Assembly (NCBI GenBank): GCA_021414115.1
Contig: JAIOPD010000097.1
Coordinates: 17,092-81,091, forward strand
Direction: 5' to 3'
DNA: 64,000 bases
DNA from: Planctomycetia bacterium
GTDB lineage: Bacteria; Planctomycetota; Planctomycetia; Pirellulales; UBA1268
Both the position numbers and the translations under genes were made by a program. The notes below the pieces were generated by a model. That model saw only the letters and a program-made list of their open reading frames with translations, had not been told where the DNA came from and searched no databases. Below are positions 26,909 through 35,518 of this stretch, one piece after another. Within the stretch, counting starts at the first letter, position 1. The number at the start of each line of letters is the position of its first letter.

Positions 26909-28231
26909 GTGCCGTCCACACCACGAAATGCCCGCCGTCCCACACCCCCCGGCGGAACCATCGCCGTCGCTCTGCTGACGCTGGCCTGCTGCGGGGGAGT
27001 TGCTCTGGCCGCCGAACGAATGTCGGCAGCCCACGCCACGATCAAGGCGGCCGACGCGGGCCGGCATGTCGGCGTGCTCGCCGACGACGCCTTCGAGGGC
27101 CGCGAGGGGGGCAGCCGGGGTGGCCGGGCCGCGGCGGCGTACATCGTGGAGCAGCTCACGAAGCTCGGCCTCGAGCCCGCCGGCGACGGGGGCAGTTATT
27201 TCCAGCCCTTCGGCGGCATGCGGAACATCCTGGCAATCCTCCGGGGCAGCGACCCGCACCTTGCCGAGGAACTCGTCGTCGTGGGCGCCCATTACGATCA
27301 CGTGGGCTACGGCAACGCCGACAACAGTTATGGCCCCTTCGGCTACGTGCACAACGGCGCCGATGACAACGCCTCGGGCGTGGCCGGCCTCCTCGAGGTG
27401 GCCGAGGCGATCCAGCACCTGCCGGAACGGCCTCGGCGGTCGATTCTCTTCGCCTTTTGGGACGGCGAAGAGAAGGGTCTGCTCGGTTCCTATCACTTTC
27501 TGCGTGTGAAGCCGGCGGCGCTCGCGCATCTCCGCGTCGCCTTCGCGTTGAATCTCGACATGATCGGGCACCTCCGCGGCGAACGGCTGGAGGTCTACGG
27601 CACCCGCACCGCTCCCGGCCTGCGGGAAGCGGTGCTCCAGGCCAACAACCGGCCCGGCAACGCGGCCGGACTGGAGCTCACCTTCGTGTGGGACATCGAG
27701 GACGATTCCGACCACTACCCCTTTATCGCCGCGAAGATCCCCACGGTGATGTTCCACACCGGCCTCCACGACCACTACCACCGGCCAAGCGACGACGTCC
27801 ATCTCGTCAACCTCGAAGGCATCGAGCCGGTGGCCCGCCTGACGCTCGGCTTCGTCACCGCGATCGCCGACGACCCGGCGGCGCTGCCGACATTCCGCCC
27901 TGAGTCGCGGACCGAATCCAATGCCACCCGCAACCGTCTCGAAGGATCGATCCCCGACACCGATGGCAGCCCGCGAGGCCGCTGGGGCCTGGGCACGCGA
28001 CACGATCCGGGAGAGCCGTCTTCCCCGGTGGTGGTCCGCGTCTGGCGCAACTCACCGGCGGCGCGGGCGGGGCTGTCACCGGGCGACCGCATCCTCACGG
28101 TGGACGAGATGAGAATCACCGGGCAGGACGACATGCTCGCCCGCCTGCGAAGCGCCGGGCCGCAGTCGAGAGTCGACATCGAGCGCCGGGGGCGGATCAT
28201 GCGGCTCGAAATGCAGGAAACCGTCGAGTAA
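26909..28231 (+). CDS. Exported M28-family metallopeptidase with PDZ domain
   Basis: 440 residues from a GTG with AAGGAGG 10 bases upstream; the frame is open earlier but this start gives a proper signal peptide (GTIAVALLTLACCGGVALAAE). The zinc aminopeptidase ligands are visible: GAHYDHVGYG, NGADDNASG, DGEEKGLLGS, LNLDMIGH and GLHDHYHRPSDD. The catalytic domain is about residues 45-325. A PDZ domain follows (VVRVWRNSPAARAGLSPGDRILTVDEMRITG). Such enzymes remove N-terminal residues from peptides in the periplasm. The gene stands alone, divergent from the tRNA. Confidence 0.88.
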   Translation: MPSTPRNARRPTPPGGTIAVALLTLACCGGVALAAERMSAAHATIKAADAGRHVGVLADDAFEGREGGSRGGRAAAAYIVEQLTKLGLEPAGDGGSYFQPFGGMRNILAILRGSDPHLAEELVVVGAHYDHVGYGNADNSYGPFGYVHNGADDNASGVAGLLEVAEAIQHLPERPRRSILFAFWDGEEKGLLGSYHFLRVKPAALAHLRVAFALNLDMIGHLRGERLEVYGTRTAPGLREAVLQANNRPGNAAGLELTFVWDIEDDSDHYPFIAAKIPTVMFHTGLHDHYHRPSDDVHLVNLEGIEPVARLTLGFVTAIADDPAALPTFRPESRTESNATRNRLEGSIPDTDGSPRGRWGLGTRHDPGEPSSPVVVRVWRNSPAARAGLSPGDRILTVDEMRITGQDDMLARLRSAGPQSRVDIERRGRIMRLEMQETVE

Positions 28232-28251
28232 CCGCGGGATCGATCGGGCGC

Positions 28252-28288
28252 AAAAAAAATGGGCCCCATGAGGTGCTCATCGGGGCCC
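28252..28288 (-). terminator. Intrinsic terminator of the acidic protein gene
   Basis: On the minus strand a 12-bp stem (GGGCCCC-G-ATGAG pairing with CTCATGGGGCCC, one bulged G, 3-base loop) is followed by eight T residues after one A. It is about 55 bases behind the stop of the acidic-protein gene. Confidence 0.9.
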
Positions 28289-28342
28289 GTAACGCCTGGA
28301 AGGATCCGGCCGTAGTCCGAGGCGAACGCGACGGAGACGAGA

Positions 28343-28855
28343 TCAGTCGTCTTCGTCGTCGTCTTCCTCCTCCTCCTCGTCGTCATCCTCCCAATCCTCG
28401 TCGTCATCCTCCCAGTCTTCGTCTTCCTCGTCCTCTTCTTCCTCGTCGTCGTCGGCTTCTTCCTCGTCGTCTTCCTCGTCATCATCCTCGTCTTCGACCT
28501 CTTCCCACTCCTCGTCTTCCTCTTCTTCCTCGTCGTCGTCTTCCTCGTCGTCAAGCTCTTCGTCGTCCTCGTCCTCGTCATCCTCAGCGTCGTCGAACTC
28601 TTCGTCGTCCTCGTCCTCGCTCCGGATCACGGAGTCGGCGGGAAGCGACGTCCATGCATCGGCGACTGCAGCTGCGGCGACCGGATCGCACGATGTCGAT
28701 CCGACCTCGAAGAGATCCTCCGCGGCAAGCAACTCGGGCAACTCTTTCCACGAGAACACATCGGCGTCGCGAACGTCTCGATGCTCTCGGCCACTTGCGG
28801 CGATCGTCACGGCGAAAACCTCCTGGAACGGGTCGGCATCAACACCACGGCTCAT
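28343..28855 (-). CDS. Extremely acidic Asp/Glu-repeat protein
   Basis: 170 residues. The first 75 residues are ordinary (VFAVTIAASGREHRDVRDADVFSWKELPELLAAEDLFEV). From about residue 77 to the end the chain is almost only Asp and Glu with a few Trp, Phe, Val and Leu. There is no signal peptide. The DNA is a run of GAG/GAC/GAT-type codons; frames on the other strand are artefacts of this composition. GGGTAGAGA just ahead of the ATG may be the ribosome site. A strong terminator follows. The tail could act as a nucleic-acid mimic, ion buffer or histone-like-protein partner, but no function can be given. No family recognised. Confidence 0.75.
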   Translation of the reverse strand: MSRGVDADPFQEVFAVTIAASGREHRDVRDADVFSWKELPELLAAEDLFEVGSTSCDPVAAAAVADAWTSLPADSVIRSEDEDDEEFDDAEDDEDEDDEELDDEEDDDEEEEEDEEWEEVEDEDDDEEDDEEEADDDEEEEDEEDEDWEDDDEDWEDDDEEEEEDDDEDD

Positions 28856-28990
28856 TTCTCTACCCGATCAAATACCCATCGTCCAATCGGCCGTCGGAAA
28901 TGCACGGCGGATCCGACGGGGGCAACCCGGCCGGGGAAAGGCGAGGCAGACAGTGTGTCGCCCACCCCCGGAGCATGCAAGGCGCTGGGT

Positions 28991-29773
28991 TCAGGATTCA
29001 GGATGAAAATCCGTTCCGCCCCCAACCGTCGCCTCCGGCTCCCCAGAGTCGGCCTCATCCAGCGGCCCCGTGGGCGGGAGATCCTCGATCCTGGCGAGGC
29101 CAAAAGCAGCCAAAAACCGTCTCGTGGTCACGTACACGTTGGGTCTGCCAAGCTCTTCCGCCCGCCCCCCCACGGCCACCAAATCCCGTTCCAGGAGCTG
29201 CCGGAGCATCTCCTCGCTGCCCACGCCCCGGATCGATTCGATCTCCGCCCGCGTCACGGGCTGCCGATAGGCGACGATCGCGAGCGTTTCCATGGCCGCA
29301 CCGGAGAGTCGGCTTCCGGCGGGCTGGTCGAGCAGCCGCCGCACCCACGGACCAAACGGCCCGCGGCTCAGGAGTTGGTAGCCGCCGGCGATCTGCTCGA
29401 CTCGAAAGGCCGCGCCCGACCCGTCCTGGAGCCGGCGAAGCTCTTTGACGAGCGACCGGGCCCGAGTGCCGTCTGCGAGCCTGGCCAACTTCGCAATCCG
29501 TCGGGTGCTGAGGGGCTCCCGGGCCAGGAACAGCGCCGCCTCCACCCGGGCGAGTTCCTCCGACCGCTCGTGACGGCCCGGCTCGACGGCCGTTGCCGCG
29601 GTGCTCGACGCTCGCTCGTCGTCAGCGAGCCGCATGAGCCAGGCCCGCGGCCGCCGCCGTGGGCCCATCCCGGCCGGCCCCCGTCCGTGATCCGAGGCAA
29701 GCGGATGGCCGCCATCTCGGCCGCGAGCGAAGACGGCCGCGAGGCTCCCCGATGGCTTGGTATGGCGGTGCAT
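28991..29773 (-). CDS. scpB: Segregation and condensation protein ScpB
   Basis: 260 residues from the first ATG. The conserved part starts at RSEELARVEAALFLAREPLSTRRIAKLA and carries the two winged-helix domains of ScpB, including SRLSGAAMETLAIVAYRQPVTRAEIESIRGVGSEEMLRQLLERDLV and TTRRFLAAFGL. ScpB joins ScpA and SMC in the condensin complex that compacts and separates chromosomes. The first 45-60 residues are Arg/Gly-rich and poorly conserved in character, so ATG 29668 or 29635 is also possible. It follows the upstream leftward gene by 35 bases. No scpA is in the window. Confidence 0.88.
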   Translation of the reverse strand: MHRHTKPSGSLAAVFARGRDGGHPLASDHGRGPAGMGPRRRPRAWLMRLADDERASSTAATAVEPGRHERSEELARVEAALFLAREPLSTRRIAKLARLADGTRARSLVKELRRLQDGSGAAFRVEQIAGGYQLLSRGPFGPWVRRLLDQPAGSRLSGAAMETLAIVAYRQPVTRAEIESIRGVGSEEMLRQLLERDLVAVGGRAEELGRPNVYVTTRRFLAAFGLARIEDLPPTGPLDEADSGEPEATVGGGTDFHPES

Positions 29774-29808
29774 CTCGGAATACCCGGCGTGATGATCCGG
29801 GCCACGCC

Positions 29809-30363
29809 TTAGAACCGGCGTTCGGCCGCCGCCGGCCCGGCCGGACCGCGCAGGGCCATTCTCTGCTTCCAGGCGGCAACGTCCGACACCAGCGCCCGCG
29901 TGGCATCATCCGCGCCGGCCCCAGACGCCTGAAACACCCTCATCAACTGGCCGGACGTGTCGAGCGGCACGCGACAGGATGCCACATGCATTCCGCCAAG
30001 CCCCTGCATCGGGCGGCACTCGAACGCCATGCCCCCCAGTTCCTCGAGCCGACGCTCGAGATCGCGGCGCTGCTGAGCGGCCTGACTGGCCGGCGCCTCC
30101 ACGACGACCGCCTCGGCCACGACTGGTGGTGGCGGTTCCGTCGGCGGAATGGCGGCCGTCCCGCCGGACGCCGGCGCGGCGACTGCGACCGAAGGCGTCG
30201 GGGAGGCTGCCAGCGCCTGGGACGGCCCCTGCCACCAGGCCACGCCATGGCCAACTGCCTCACGAACCGCCTTCCGCATGTCCGCCGGAATCCGGTGTGA
30301 AAACATCGCCACCGCAGGCACGAAGAGCATGCAGGCGACGAGCAGCGCGGAACGAAGTTTCAT
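29809..30363 (-). CDS. Unknown exported or membrane-anchored protein
   Basis: 184 residues. The ATG at 30363 gives a clear hydrophobic leader (KLRSALLVACMLFVPAVAMF). A Pro/Ala-rich linker (about 55-95), a helix (ASQAAQQRRDLERRLEELGG) and a compact C-terminus with two Cys (FECRPMQGLGGMHVASCRV) follow. The two Cys may form a disulfide. Not recognised as a named family; many planctomycete proteins have this layout. It precedes scpB in the same direction. Confidence 0.65.
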   Translation of the reverse strand: MKLRSALLVACMLFVPAVAMFSHRIPADMRKAVREAVGHGVAWWQGPSQALAASPTPSVAVAAPASGGTAAIPPTEPPPPVVAEAVVVEAPASQAAQQRRDLERRLEELGGMAFECRPMQGLGGMHVASCRVPLDTSGQLMRVFQASGAGADDATRALVSDVAAWKQRMALRGPAGPAAAERRF

Positions 30364-30605
30364 GCGGTGAACTACCGGAGCGGGCGGAGAAGAGTAGCGG
30401 GCGTGTCCCCCGGCCACAATCGGAAATCGCCCCTGGTTTCCGCACAACGCCGTCCGGCCAGGCTGCCTGGAGCGCATTCGACTTTGGTGAATTGCCGGCT
30501 CGGGGGCGGCAAAAGTCGCCGCTTTGCGGTCCTTCGGATGCTTGCGTTGGCAGGATCGCCGACGCTCGTCGAGCGTTCGCTGCCCCCTCCCGTCGCCTCT
30601 CCGTC

Positions 30606-30714
30606 GGGAAGCCCCAAGCGCGAGCGCGGGGAATACGTCCTCCACCCCCCCACGCTCCGCCGCACCCTCACGCCAGGTCACCCGGATAACCGTCGCTCGC
30701 GCTCCGGGCTTCCC
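30606..30714. repeat. Palindromic intergenic repeat, family A
   Basis: The ends are GGGAAGCCCCAAGCGC and GCGCTCCGGGCTTCCC, an imperfect inverted repeat. Between them are GGGGAATACGTCCTCCACC and CACCCGGATAACCGTCGC, which occur in reverse orientation at 36474-36582. This is a repeated intergenic element of REP/MITE size. No coding capacity. Confidence 0.75.
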
Positions 30715-30737
30715 CAGCAGCGGACACGATCGAGAAC

Positions 30738-30765
30738 CCGCGAGGGGCTGCCCGTGCCCCGAACC
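30738..30765. repeat. Single arm of palindromic repeat family B
   Basis: CCCGCGAGGGGCTGCCCGTG followed by CCCCGA is identical to the left arm of the full copy near 52488. The right arm and the middle are missing; the sequence after it (GAACC) resembles the outer flank of the full copy, so an internal deletion is likely. Confidence 0.65.
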
Positions 30766-30784
30766 TCCCAACGTCGGATGAGGT

Positions 30785-31801
30785 CTAGTTTTCGGCCGCC
30801 GCTTCCACGACCACCCTGCGTGGCAGCGGTCCGTCGGCAGGCGTGGCCGGATCGTAATGGGCCACGCCCGGCGTGTATTCCACCGTCGTGGCCCGCCGTC
30901 CTTCCACCACCAACTCCCGGATGAGCCGCGCTGCCAGCATCTTCTCGAGCCGCGGCCGGGCCGCACCGATCCCCACGCGCCCCGGCTCGATCTCGGTCAC
31001 CTTCGCGATGTGGATGCCGAAGGGAGTGATGAACGGCCGCGAGACGTCGCCTTTGGCGATCGTGAACACCGGCTTCGCGAACCCGTCGATCAGTGGTCCG
31101 TCACGACCGATCCATCCGAGATCACCGCCTCGATGCCGGCTCGGACCCGCGGAATACCGGCGGGCCGCTTCCTCGAATGTCATGCGTCCCTGAAGGATGT
31201 CGCGACGAATACCGTCGGCCTGTTTCATCCGCCGCTCGAGGCCGTCGTCGCTGACGATGTCAGGCCGCAGCACCACATGGCTCACCCGGAGCCGGGTGCC
31301 GTCCACCTCCCGACGGTTCGTCGCGTAGGCCGCCTCGATCGCCTCGGGCGTCAGTCGCTGCCGCACGTACTTTTCGAGCCCGATCTCGAGCGCCATCTGC
31401 TCTCGAAGCATCGGCTCATCCCGGCCCGACCGTGCGAGAAAATCCTCGAACGTTGTCGCCTTGCCGACGAACTGGGCCTTGAGTCGGTCCATGCCGGCGG
31501 CGATCTCCGAGTCCGCGATGCCGACGAGTTGCCGGGAGAGTTCGAGCCGCAGGATCGCCTCGTCAACGAGCTGCTCGACCACGGCGGCCTCGACTTGCAG
31601 TCGCTGCTCGCCAACTGCCAAGGCCGCCGGATTGAGGCGACGAATGACGCGGTCGATGGCCGTGCGAGCGATTGAAACGTCCCCCACTCGCACCGCGACG
31701 TCTGGATCCTCCGGCGCGGCCGCATCAACGACGCGGCATGCCGCCGCTGCGGCGAGCAGCGTTACGATGATCAGACAGGGCCGCCGCACCATGGCGGCCA
31801 T
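30785..31801 (-). CDS. Parvulin-type peptidyl-prolyl isomerase, exported
   Basis: 338 residues from ATG 31801 (AGGAA just upstream; the frame is open to 31885 but the signal peptide RRPCLIIVTLLAAAAACRVVDA starts here). The N-terminal helical chaperone part (VGDVSIARTAIDRVIRRLNP, VEQLVDEAILRLEL) is of SurA/PrsA type. The parvulin domain is at about 175-280 (LRVSHVVLRPDI, RRYSAGPSRHRGGDLGWIGRDG, FGIHIAKVTEI). It should help fold exported proteins in the periplasm. Its start faces the glycosyltransferase gene. Confidence 0.88.
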   Translation of the reverse strand: MAAMVRRPCLIIVTLLAAAAACRVVDAAAPEDPDVAVRVGDVSIARTAIDRVIRRLNPAALAVGEQRLQVEAAVVEQLVDEAILRLELSRQLVGIADSEIAAGMDRLKAQFVGKATTFEDFLARSGRDEPMLREQMALEIGLEKYVRQRLTPEAIEAAYATNRREVDGTRLRVSHVVLRPDIVSDDGLERRMKQADGIRRDILQGRMTFEEAARRYSAGPSRHRGGDLGWIGRDGPLIDGFAKPVFTIAKGDVSRPFITPFGIHIAKVTEIEPGRVGIGAARPRLEKMLAARLIRELVVEGRRATTVEYTPGVAHYDPATPADGPLPRRVVVEAAAEN

Positions 31802-32018
31802 GATTCCTGTGCGGTCGGTGGAAAGAGCAACCACGGCGGGCACTCCCGGCAGCAGACGCGAAACCTTGTTTTCACCCCGAGGCATGGTACGCGACCCGCG
31901 CGGTCTTCAGAAGCCGGCCCGGCACAACTGGCGAAACACGGTGGGGCCATCCACAATGCGAGCGTTCGATCCCGGCGGCCTCGCTCCCGCCGGCCCACCA
32001 GCCGAAGCCGACGCTGCC

Positions 32019-33116
32019 ATGTCGAAAATCGCGATCAGCCTGTGCGGTGAAGGCCGGGGGCATGCCACCCGCGTCGGCTCGCTCGTCGACCGGCTCGAAG
32101 CCGACCACGAGATCCTGATCTGGACTTCTGCCGACGCCCTCGACTTCCTCCGGGGCCGGTTCGCCGCCCGGCACCCGAGGGTCAGGATCGAGGAAATCCC
32201 CGGGGTCGTCTTCGAATACAGCGGCGGCAGGCTCGACGTGATGAAGTCGATCGCCGCCGGCCTCGACTACCAGGCCCGTCAACTCGGCCCGCTCGTCGAT
32301 CGCATGCTGCGGGAGCTGGAGGCCTTTGGCGCTGACCTCGCGATCACCGACTTCGAGCCCGGTCTGCCGCGGGCGGCTGGCCGCATGGGCATCCCGCTGG
32401 TGAGCGTGGACCACCAGCACTTCCTGCTCGCCTATGACCTCGATGCCTTGCCGTGGACCCTGCAGTGGAATGCCTGGTTCATGAGCCACGCCGTCTGGAT
32501 GTATGTCATGGAGGCGGCCGATACGGTGGTGTCGGCATTCTTTCGTCCGCCGCTCCGCCGGGGCTGGGAACACGTGGTGCAGGTGGGCCCGCTGCTGCGC
32601 CGCGAGGTCGTCGAGGCGGTGCCCCGCGACGAAGGCTTTCTCCTCAGTTACCTGCGGCGGCACACTCCATTTTCCGCGATCGAAGCGCTGGCCGACTGCG
32701 GCAGGCCCGTGCGGGTCTACGGACTCGGCCACCGCGAGCACGTCGGCAACGTGTCGTTTCACGCCCTCGACGAGCGGCGGTTTATCGAGGATCTCGCCGC
32801 CTGTCACGGACTGGTGTCGGCCGCCGGCAACCAGCTCATTGGCGAGGCCCTGCACATGGGAAAACCGCTCCTCGCGCTGCCGGAGCGGGCGCACGCGGAG
32901 CAGCTCATGAACAGCCATTTCCTCCGGTCGATGGGCTGCGGCGACTTCCGCATGCTGGAGGAGGTCGATCGCGGGCACGTGCGATCGTTTCTCGATGGTC
33001 TCAGCGGATACCGTCCCGCCCTGGCGGCGGTTGCGGGACGGCTGGACGGCACCGACGACGTGCTCCGCGTGATCCGACATCGGCTCGGACAGCGGCAGGC
33101 AACCGGTGCCGGCTGA
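32019..33116 (+). CDS. Glycosyltransferase, MurG/UGT-like GT-B fold
   Basis: 365 residues. The N-terminus SKIAISLCGEGRGHATRVGSLVDRLEADHEILIWTSADALDFL is the acceptor half of a GT-B enzyme with the GEGRGHATR loop. The C-terminal half has RVYGLGHREHVGNVSFHALDERRFIEDLAACHGLVSAAGNQLIGEALHMGKPLLALPERAHAEQLMNSHFL, the nucleotide-sugar binding region as in UDP-glycosyltransferases. Acceptor unknown. The frame is open far upstream, but the family start and the compact GT-B N-terminus fix ATG 32019; no clear ribosome site is visible. Confidence 0.8.
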   Translation: MSKIAISLCGEGRGHATRVGSLVDRLEADHEILIWTSADALDFLRGRFAARHPRVRIEEIPGVVFEYSGGRLDVMKSIAAGLDYQARQLGPLVDRMLRELEAFGADLAITDFEPGLPRAAGRMGIPLVSVDHQHFLLAYDLDALPWTLQWNAWFMSHAVWMYVMEAADTVVSAFFRPPLRRGWEHVVQVGPLLRREVVEAVPRDEGFLLSYLRRHTPFSAIEALADCGRPVRVYGLGHREHVGNVSFHALDERRFIEDLAACHGLVSAAGNQLIGEALHMGKPLLALPERAHAEQLMNSHFLRSMGCGDFRMLEEVDRGHVRSFLDGLSGYRPALAAVAGRLDGTDDVLRVIRHRLGQRQATGAG

Positions 33117-33118
33117 CC

Positions 33119-33745
33119 TCAGGCGGCGGCGAGCGAGCGGACGATCGCCGGGATGATCGCCCGCATCGCGCGGCCGCGATGACTGATCACCGCCTTGACG
33201 ACCGGCGAGAGCTCGCCGAACGTGCGGTGGTATTCGGAAACGATGAACAGCGGGTCGTAGCCGAACCCACCGGCGCCCGTAGGCGACTCGGCGATCACGC
33301 CGCCACACACGCCCTGGGAAACGGCGACGATCCGGCCGGACGGGTCGGCAAGCGTGGCATGGCAGGCGTAGTGGGCGGCGCGGTCGCGACCGACCATGCC
33401 GGTGAGCCGCTCGAGCAGCAGGGCATTGTTGCGGGCATCGACGGCCTCGCGATCCGCCCCCGGCGCCGGCCCGGAAAACCGCGCTGAGTGGATGCCCGGT
33501 GCGCCGCCGAGCGCGGGCACCACCAGGCCGCTGTCCTCGGCCAACACCCAGTTCCCCAAGGCACGGGCCTGGGCCTGGGCTTTGAGCGCCGCATTTTCAG
33601 CGAAGGAGGCACCCGTCTCCGCGACGTCCACCGCGCCGGCGAGCCCTACCAGCGACACGCAGCTCATGTCGAAAGGCTCGAGCAGTTCGAGGAGCTCGCG
33701 AACCTTTCCCTGGTTCGTCGTGCCCAGGACGAGCGTCGCGGTCAT
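33119..33745 (-). CDS. rdgB: Non-canonical purine NTP pyrophosphatase RdgB/HAM1
   Basis: 208 residues. The family motifs are present: LVLGTTNQGKVRELLELL at the start, FAENAALKAQAQA, VLAEDSGLVVPALGGAPGIHSARFSG and GGFGYDPLFI, then SHRGRAMRA. The enzyme hydrolyses dITP and XTP to keep them out of DNA. Its ATG overlaps the stop of the upstream exported-protein gene by 4 bases (ATGA), so the two are translationally coupled, though their functions are not obviously related. Confidence 0.95.
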   Translation of the reverse strand: MTATLVLGTTNQGKVRELLELLEPFDMSCVSLVGLAGAVDVAETGASFAENAALKAQAQARALGNWVLAEDSGLVVPALGGAPGIHSARFSGPAPGADREAVDARNNALLLERLTGMVGRDRAAHYACHATLADPSGRIVAVSQGVCGGVIAESPTGAGGFGYDPLFIVSEYHRTFGELSPVVKAVISHRGRAMRAIIPAIVRSLAAA

Positions 33746-34917
33746 CGTCGCCCCGCCGGCGGCCGCGGCACGTCGATGGGTTTGGGTTGCACGTCGAGCA
33801 TGATGCCGTCGAACGACCGCGGCAGGATCTGGCCGCGGGCGAGAGCCGCCTGATCGGGACCGAGCCCCGCGACGATCCGCGCGATCTCCGGGTGCGGGTT
33901 CTGGCGGCCACCGGGCCCCGGGACGACGAGTTGGTCGATGCTGCCCACGCAGACGATGCTCGAATCGCGGTCGTGAAACTCCCAGGCTGGCCAGCCGTTT
34001 TTCCGCAGGGCCTCGGTGAGCCGGTGTGCCTTGTCGGCGGCCTCCACGAGTCTGCTCTCCTGCTGCACGCCGCGCACGTGAGGATCCTTCCAGCCGTTGC
34101 CCTTGAGCACCTCGACGAACCGCGTGACGTCCACGAGACCGCCTGACGACGGCTCCTCCTCGACGTTTCCGGCCGCCGTGTTGAAGGTGCCGGCGCCGGT
34201 GAAGGTCGCCACGCGGACGGTGTAGCGGCCCGGGCAGTCGAGCAGACCGTGGGTCACGTCGGCGTTCATCTCCATCACGAAGTCGTCGATCTGCTGCCGC
34301 GAGAAATAGTCGGCCGGCAACAGCGGGTTGGGAATGAGCAGGGCCGCGTGCAGCGGCGGCTTCGCGGCGGCGTTGCCCCCGCGGAGATGGTCGCGATTGG
34401 CCTGGAGAAACTCGCTCTCCAGACGATTCTTGGCCGAGAGCTCCGACGACTTGGGCCGCAGCGCCTTGACCTTCTGCAGCACCTTCTGGCCGCGGGGATC
34501 CTCGAACGAGGCGAAGTCGCCGACCAGCACCGCGACCTCGATCACCTGCCCCTCATTGGCATATCGCATCCGCTTCGGAGTGCCGTCGGGATTGAGCCCC
34601 ATGCCGCGCTGCTCGCCGGTGTAATCAAACGCCTTCTCGTGCGTGTACGACTGCAGCCGGTACGTGCTTCGCAACTCCTGAACGAGCCGGCGGGCGTCGT
34701 CACGGGCGCCCTCGCCGCGGAAGGTGGTCGCCAACACGAGCCACGGGCCGTCTTTTTCGGCGAGCGGATACATGGCCTGCGGATCGACGTCTCCGGAAGA
34801 GAACCAACTTGTCGGCAGCCAGCCCGTCTGAGCCAACGCGGACGGCTGGAAGGCGCCGGCCGTGAGAACCGCGAGGACAACGGCCTGATGGCTGAGGATG
34901 ACAGCGGGACGCATCAC
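33742..34917 (-). CDS. Exported planctomycete protein of unknown function
   Basis: 391 residues with a signal peptide (VLAVLTAGAFQPSALAQ). Soluble body with two similar alpha/beta-type segments (GPWLVLATTFRGEGARDDARRLVQELRSTYRLQSYTHEK and GRYTVRVATFTGAGTFN to ADKAHRLTEALRKNGWPAWEFHDRDSSIVCVGSID), which look like SPOR-like folds. The family is common in Pirellulales but has no known role to my knowledge. GGAGGAG lies about 10 bases ahead of the GTG (34917); ATG 34914 is the next codon. Confidence 0.75.
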   Translation of the reverse strand: MMRPAVILSHQAVVLAVLTAGAFQPSALAQTGWLPTSWFSSGDVDPQAMYPLAEKDGPWLVLATTFRGEGARDDARRLVQELRSTYRLQSYTHEKAFDYTGEQRGMGLNPDGTPKRMRYANEGQVIEVAVLVGDFASFEDPRGQKVLQKVKALRPKSSELSAKNRLESEFLQANRDHLRGGNAAAKPPLHAALLIPNPLLPADYFSRQQIDDFVMEMNADVTHGLLDCPGRYTVRVATFTGAGTFNTAAGNVEEEPSSGGLVDVTRFVEVLKGNGWKDPHVRGVQQESRLVEAADKAHRLTEALRKNGWPAWEFHDRDSSIVCVGSIDQLVVPGPGGRQNPHPEIARIVAGLGPDQAALARGQILPRSFDGIMLDVQPKPIDVPRPPAGRR

Positions 34918-35080
34918 GTGTGAGACTCCTCCTCTTCAGAACATCGCCGGATGGCAGGCCTGGCCTCATCCGGGGCGACGACGGTAGCAGGCGGCCCGAT
35001 CCGCTGCCAGACTGGAATGAACCCTGGGAAACCTGGGGTGCCCCGGTGAACGGCGGGCTCTGCCCGCGGCGGAGGAATCG

Positions 35081-35518
35081 ATGACCCGAAGCAGATCGGT
35101 GTCGGCGCTGACGGTTGTCGTCGTCGCCGTCTGGCTGGCCACGGTGTGCGGCCCCCCGGCGGCGTTCCTCGCGTGGCGGCAGCAACGGCTCGTGGTCGTC
35201 GGCAGCCCGGAGGCCCAGGCCGGCTGGGACGCCTTTCGCGCCGACATGCGAAAACAGTCGGGCCGTGACGGGCCCGTGCAACGCAAGGTGCCGAAGAGCG
35301 CCGAGCCGCCCGAACTCGTCTGGCTACGGGACTACGCGCACCTCGCGGTGATCGCGTGGGTGGCGCTCGTTGGGGTGCTCGGCGGCTTCCTCGCGGCCGT
35401 CGTGATCGGCGTCGCGCGGGGAGTGCCGCCGCTGCGTTCAGCGGCCCAGAATCAGCCGCCCGGTCAACGCGACGACGAAAAACAGCACCAACGTGATGCC
35501 CAGCACACCGACGAATGA
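35081..35518 (+). CDS. Small membrane protein with two transmembrane helices
   Basis: 145 residues. Helix 1 is VSALTVVVVAVWLATVCGPPAAFLAW; helix 2 is HLAVIAWVALVGVLGGFLAAVVIGVA. Between them is a soluble loop of about 50 residues. GGAGGA sits 6 bases before the ATG. The last 30 residues are Gln/Arg-rich and low in quality, and a leftward microprotein frame overlaps them, so the true end may be different or the tail may be tolerated. Function unknown. Confidence 0.6.
   Translation: MTRSRSVSALTVVVVAVWLATVCGPPAAFLAWRQQRLVVVGSPEAQAGWDAFRADMRKQSGRDGPVQRKVPKSAEPPELVWLRDYAHLAVIAWVALVGVLGGFLAAVVIGVARGVPPLRSAAQNQPPGQRDDEKQHQRDAQHTDE

Larger units (their letters stand above)
30364..30784. other. 420-bp intergenic region with repeats
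   Basis: I see no gene here; the open frames are repeat or composition shadows. It holds one palindromic repeat of family A (30606-30714) and one arm of family B (30738-30765), both described separately. It separates two leftward genes. Confidence 0.6.

Noticed and set aside
28273-29448. 391-codon rightward frame, Arg/Pro-rich
   Set aside because: It is the mirror of the Asp/Glu codons and of scpB. The terminator, the ribosome site and ScpB homology all favour the minus strand.
30606-30714. Possible CRISPR-like array
   Set aside because: There are only two or three units with inverted ends, no regular spacers and no cas genes. It is a palindromic repeat, not CRISPR.
31461-32018. Upstream extension of the glycosyltransferase
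   Set aside because: It is antisense to the parvulin gene; the GT-B N-terminus begins at 32019.
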